Assembly: GCA_028752905.1 (NCBI GenBank)
Contig: JAQNBH010000017.1
Location: 36,459,101 to 36,523,100, forward strand
Reading direction: 5' to 3'
Source of the DNA: Cladorhizidae sp. MBARI D1340-BT2
Taxonomy: Eukaryota; Porifera; Demospongiae; Poecilosclerida; Cladorhizidae
DNA: 64,000 nucleotides
Each line of letters opens with the position of its first letter. Positions within the stretch are counted from its first letter, which is position 1. Shown piece after piece: positions 59,851-64,000 of the stretch. Under the pieces are notes generated by a model. That model was not told the origin of the DNA and made no database searches. It was given only the letters and a program-made list of their open reading frames with translations. The position numbers were made by a program, and so were the translations under genes.

Positions 59851-62104
59851 GCCAAAATACACATTTGACATGATATATGTGTTGATGAGACTGAACACAC
59901 ATTGCCAAATGAAAATGGAGGCACACTTAACATGGTTTCATTTTAATATCCACAAAATGGTGTGTGTCTGTTTTTCTCTGCCCTCTGCTACATCATTGGC
60001 TAAAATGTAAAGACATGGGTAACTTGAGTACCTGGAGCAAATGAAGGCCACAGATTTGGTATTCTGACTTTGTCAAAAAATGCAACTGATGATGGCCATT
60101 TTGTTTGGGAATATCTGCACATGGTTTGTTTTTTTCACATTTCGAGCGCATAGCCTATGTTACCAATTAACCATCTAGTTAGGTTATAGCTCACATAATG
60201 CTGGCAGTTTTCTATTGAGGCTGATTCTAATACCACTCTAATAGGTAACACTACAGTTGCTGAAATGGTGAAATTTATGGTAGACATCAGCGTACTCGAT
60301 GGGTTAAAAAAATTGTTATTAATGGCAGATCTTGGGAATTATTGGTAACCCAACCCCAATGGCCTCAGATTTGGGCTCAGAGGTTGTTTAAAGTTGTCAC
60401 TGTAGTGACCTGATCTTTGTCAGTTTTATGTTGTTGTTTTAGCTTCTGCCTGTTTACATTCTCATTGGACTGATAAAAAAGGACTAGTGGTCCTCTTTTT
60501 TCTAGTAACATAATGAGAGAGAAAATACTCCTAAATGTGTAATCATAATAGTAGTATTTTTCTTTGGCCACTAAGTGAGAACCTAGGAAGTCGCCGCGAA
60601 ACCGTGTGTGCATGTGTGTAAGTTTGTTGTTGTTGTAGTTGTTGTTTTAATTTTTATTATTATTATGACACACTGCACATAAATGATGCAAGATAAAGTT
60701 ATCAAGTTGTCCAGCGGTGAATATATGTTGGTCTGATCAAAACAATCGTAAACTTCCCACTTTTTAGCACTCATAGAGTAAGTATTTATGGAATTTAGCA
60801 GTAGTCACCTACTTCGTTAAGCCATCATATCCACCAAGCTAAGTTTGCAAGAAGAGGTTGCTCTAATTTTAGGTTAGTGTAGCTCTTCCTACCTCACTTA
60901 TAGATGGCTCGTGCTCATGCTGACTGTAATATCCAGATCGACATAACTTCTGAACAACTGGTTACAAACCATGGGGTATGAATCCATACTCTTATTTTTT
61001 TACTTGGGACACCCTTCTTTTCCAAATGTGTTGCCTTGAATAAGATAGCCACAATAGTAGAAACTATTGGAAGGCAGGTGGATAAGCTTAAAAGTGATGG
61101 CTTTGAACTTCAAAATTGTACTTTATGTTTATAGATTTGATAAAGGATAATGATTCTAGCTTCTCTTTTGCTTCGTTGTTCTCCATCTCCTTCTCACAAT
61201 GTATTTATATATTTAAAAAGGAAAAACAGTTTCATATCTAGCAATATTTCATGTGTAATATATAATTATTAGAAAAGGGTGAGGCCTGGTCTTTGTTCTG
61301 TTGAAAAGGGACAGAATCATTATAATAGCTGTAGACATTGTTATGGTAATAGAAATGTGCTTCTTGGGTCTATAATTCCTAAGCTATTTTTCTGAAACAG
61401 AAATATCAAACGATTGCCAAATGTTTATAAGCAAAAGATTCTGCATTAAATGGAAAAGGAAATATGTTCTAATACTTTAAAATGGTATTCATATTTTAAG
61501 GTCAGCATGTGGTCACAAAACACTGGCTGCACCATTTATCAACAATAGAGCTATCCCGTAATATATGGTGGCAGGGACTTTAGTGAATTTCTGACCTGGT
61601 ATAGATGTGTACTGTGTAACTGAAGCTGGCTCAAGTTTTTAAATCTCGCATCAATCCAACGTCGAGAGGGTTAATTCAGCATGTACCATACCTTGTTATT
61701 TTTATTAGAGTTGGCCATTGAACAGCTACATTCTCAAACATAAGATATTATTCTACAGCTTCTATATAACTATAATATTATTACTAAAGTACAGATACGT
61801 ATATATGGTCTGCCAGTTTACTATTAGCAAAGGATTGGACTGAAAGCACACTCAAGATCTGTTTCGGGAAAATTGCTCCAAACAAAATTTTGTTAACTAA
61901 GAAGCTATAATAATCTTCTCAATAATCAACTTGAATTTTACACTCTCGACATTTAGACTCCATGCTCTAGCCTTTCATCAGATGCAAGTTTAGCTGAGAT
62001 GGAGCTATTTTTGAAGTTTTCTTGTCTGTCATTTAAAAACTTGTGTCTAACTAGAGTTCCAGCATAATCCCAGATATTAAATAGTGGGATAATTGTATCA
62101 AATA
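59851..62104. other. No gene recognised; one more hairpin-repeat copy
   Basis: Small ORFs without domains. A copy of the hairpin repeat is at about 61905-61985 (AATCTTCTCAATAATCAACT then CATGCTCTAGCCTTTCATCA). Confidence 0.45.
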
Positions 62105-62880
62105 CACTAAATTTAATCATTCCACTGCGTGTCTTATATCTTACCTAGCAAGTAAAATGTAAATGATCCATACCCCATTGTATATTTATAATATATATGT
62201 ATGTATATGTATATTACTTCAGAAACTTCTCCACCCATCATAGTTGAAGCTACAGTGCAGGAAATACCACAGGATATGGGGCTGATTTATATATGTGAGG
62301 CAGTCGGAGATCCCCTACCAAACATCACTTGGTCAGCTATAAATCTTAATGGAAATCGGCTACAATTGGAAAACACTACAGTAGTCACCATCACAACAGA
62401 AATCATGAACGAAGTAGCAAGTCAGCTCACATTGTCCATGGATGCTGATTTCATAGACCTTGTGTGTATTGCTGATAATGGGATTGGAATGGTGTCAGAA
62501 AACATGTTCATGATGGTATCCCTTCCTCCTTCACGTAAGTAACTTTAGCAAAGTATAGTTCTATCTCCATGGTATTAGTGATGACACCACATTGATTCAA
62601 AAATCAACTTATATAAGTTTATGTGAATGTTTCATTATCAAGTTTATCTGATATTAGCCAGTTGCTGCTCATTTAAATCGGCTTATAACAATGCATGCTA
62701 TCATTGAAGCACTAATCTCAGGCCAGTATCAAGGTGTTTTTTAATTTCTAATGCAGGGGTCTGGATGACCACACAGTATTCTTGGACGCTGCTGAAATTT
62801 ATCTTCTTTTTCTCCAGCAAGCCTTTACTTTATTCCATTATAGTTCTTTAGTTATTTTATTAGTGTGCACGCAGTCATAT
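62105..62880 (+). repeat. Segmental duplication, RTK-C copy
   Basis: Matches 30365-31100 across the Ig exon and both flanking intron parts. Confidence 0.88.
62223..62534 (+). CDS. RTK-C Ig-like domain exon
   Basis: A 312-base phase 1-1 exon between ttacttcag and gtaagt, the paralogue of 30453-30764, and open throughout. It shows LIYICEAVGDPLPNITW with the strand-B Cys and strand-C Trp, NTT and NIT glycosylation sites, and DADFIDLVCIADNGIGMVSE with the strand-F Cys. Exon boundaries and length are identical to RTK-B; differences are scattered substitutions (for example EIPQDM for KITMDL, DLVC for EPVC). It probably belongs to the next RTK gene of the array, whose transmembrane and kinase exons would lie beyond the window. 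The FN3-like exon at 50794 may precede it. Confidence 0.82.
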
Positions 62881-63559
62881 GTCATCAATAACCCTCACAG
62901 GAAAGAAATTCATGCCGGAGTGCCTCCTTTCTCTAGAGCATGCACAGAAGCTTATGGTAAAATTCCATGTAAAAACAGCAGTAAATGTCTCAAAGAGACT
63001 GGAAGATGACAGAGTCAGCCTTTTTATAATGTTTTTGCACATTTATCATGTCAAACCAGAAAACAATTGGACATGTAAAAGTAAGGAACAAGAAATATCT
63101 GGATTTTCCTGTAATAATTCTTTTTGTGAATGTTGATAAATTGTGTATGTAAATGCTTAATTAATGCAGACAATCTAACTAAAGTATTTAGTACCTAAAA
63201 TTATAACTTTTTTTAAAATTATTCTTTGTGGTTTGCGGTTAATTTTGGTATCATATGTTGCAAAAGCTTTCCAATGATTTACTTTATAAAGGCTAGTAAG
63301 TCTGTATAGTTATCCCTTAAAAACTCTACCTTGATCACCTTAAAAATCCTCAAAATAACACAGTTCCTGTACACACTCCCATTCACATGTTGTATAACAT
63401 AACAATGTTACGAGTGGGTGGTAGAATACCTCATAGAATGGAAATGAGAAGTCAATAAAGGATCAGTGGCAAACATTGACTTTTGACTGGTATAGGAAAG
63501 ATCTTGAAGGAAGCTTATCTTCTGGTACCAAAATTAACTGCCTGTCAAAAAATATAATT
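62881..63559. other. Intron DNA, no exon recognised
   Basis: AT-rich. A short open stretch at 62879-63136 has scattered cysteines (EHAQKLMVKFHVKTA, NWTCKSKEQEISGFSCNNSF) but no clear acceptor or domain. Confidence 0.4.
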
Positions 63560-63990
63560 ATACAGAAGTCTAGTGGGCATAATTTATAATAACACAGCAG
63601 TCTAGTGGGCATATAATAACACAGCAGTCTAGTGGGCATATATTAACACAGCAGTCTAGTGGGCATTATAATAACACAGAAGTCTAGTGGGCATATAATA
63701 ACACAGCAGTCTAGTGGGCATACAATAACACAGCAGTCTAGTGGGAATATAATAACACAGCAGTCTAGTGGGCATATAATAACACAGCAGTCTAGTGGGC
63801 ATATATTAACACAGCAGTCTAGTGGGCATATATTAACACAGCAGCCTAGTGGGCATATAATAACACAGCAGTCTAGTGGGCATATAATAACACAGCAGTC
63901 TAGTGGGCATATAATAACACAGCAGTCTAGTGAGCATATATTAACACAGCAGTCTAGTGAGCATTTAATAACACAGCAGTCTAGTGGGCG
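63560..63990 (+). repeat. 27-bp minisatellite at window end
   Basis: About 16 copies of CAGCAGTCTAGTGGGCATAT then AATAACA, period 27. Single-base variants include GGGAAT for GGGCAT and TATTA for TAATA. It runs almost to the window edge. Confidence 0.97.
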
Positions 63991-64000
63991 TGCACATGTA

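Noticed and set aside
63560..63990. CRISPR-like array at the window end
   Set aside because: Units are contiguous 27-bp repeats with no unique spacers, so it is an ordinary minisatellite.

Overview
The window looks like nuclear DNA of a sponge, probably a demosponge. It carries split genes with GT/AG introns for receptor tyrosine kinases (RTKs) with Ig-like ectodomains, the kind known from Geodia and Amphimedon, set in AT-rich, intron-rich DNA crowded with degraded transposons of animal type. No intact bacterial operon, rRNA, tRNA or CRISPR array was seen. The species assignment is inference.

Host genes. Three related RTK loci lie head to tail on the + strand. RTK-A is represented only by its last three exons (5-757). 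RTK-B is spread over about 25 kb: TATA box and signal-peptide exon (16433-16596), a possible small exon (17791-17861), a damaged Ig exon (about 21579-21826), an intact phase 1-1 Ig exon (30453-30764), a transmembrane exon (35967-36090), a juxtamembrane exon (38200-about 38263) and seven kinase exons (38359-41664). Its last exon has lost the end of the kinase domain and the tyrosine-rich tail that RTK-A keeps. RTK-C enters at the right: an Ig exon (62223-62534), inside a segmental duplication of the RTK-B Ig exon, and perhaps a frameshifted FN3-like exon (50794-51218).

Mobile elements. Introns and intergenic DNA hold Ty3/Gypsy fragments (2150-4240, 6330-6490), a Penelope-type GIY-YIG fragment (7702-7914), a CR1/Jockey-like LINE RT (14771-15950, minus), a BEL/Pao gag relic (31090-31940, minus), a pogo/Tigger-like DDE relic (32980-34110) and at least five hAT-type elements or relics. 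Two hAT elements have definable ends with 5-bp target duplications: 8807-9951 and 18216-20716, the latter inserted in a 27-bp minisatellite. A nearly complete piggyBac (51866-55155) has TTAA flanks, matching inverted ends, all catalytic Asp residues and one in-frame stop. Non-autonomous families include a foldback family (four copies), a TTAA/GGGGGG-ended element (42637-44170), a 0.9-kb inverted-repeat element (36434-37362) and a short hairpin repeat.

The oddest part is about 4239-6308: intronless, same-strand minus ORFs in bacterial style (an Ogt/MGMT-type alkyltransferase, a membrane protein and two proteins sharing a motif), every one broken by frameshifts and lying between Gypsy fragments. 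It looks like a decayed bacterial insertion in the host genome.

The window also has many long poly-G/poly-C runs (12 to 32 bases), a roughly 410-bp AAGG array and several minisatellites. No clearly new multi-gene system was found. The strongest leads are the bacterial insert, the truncated RTK paralogue and the precisely bounded transposons.
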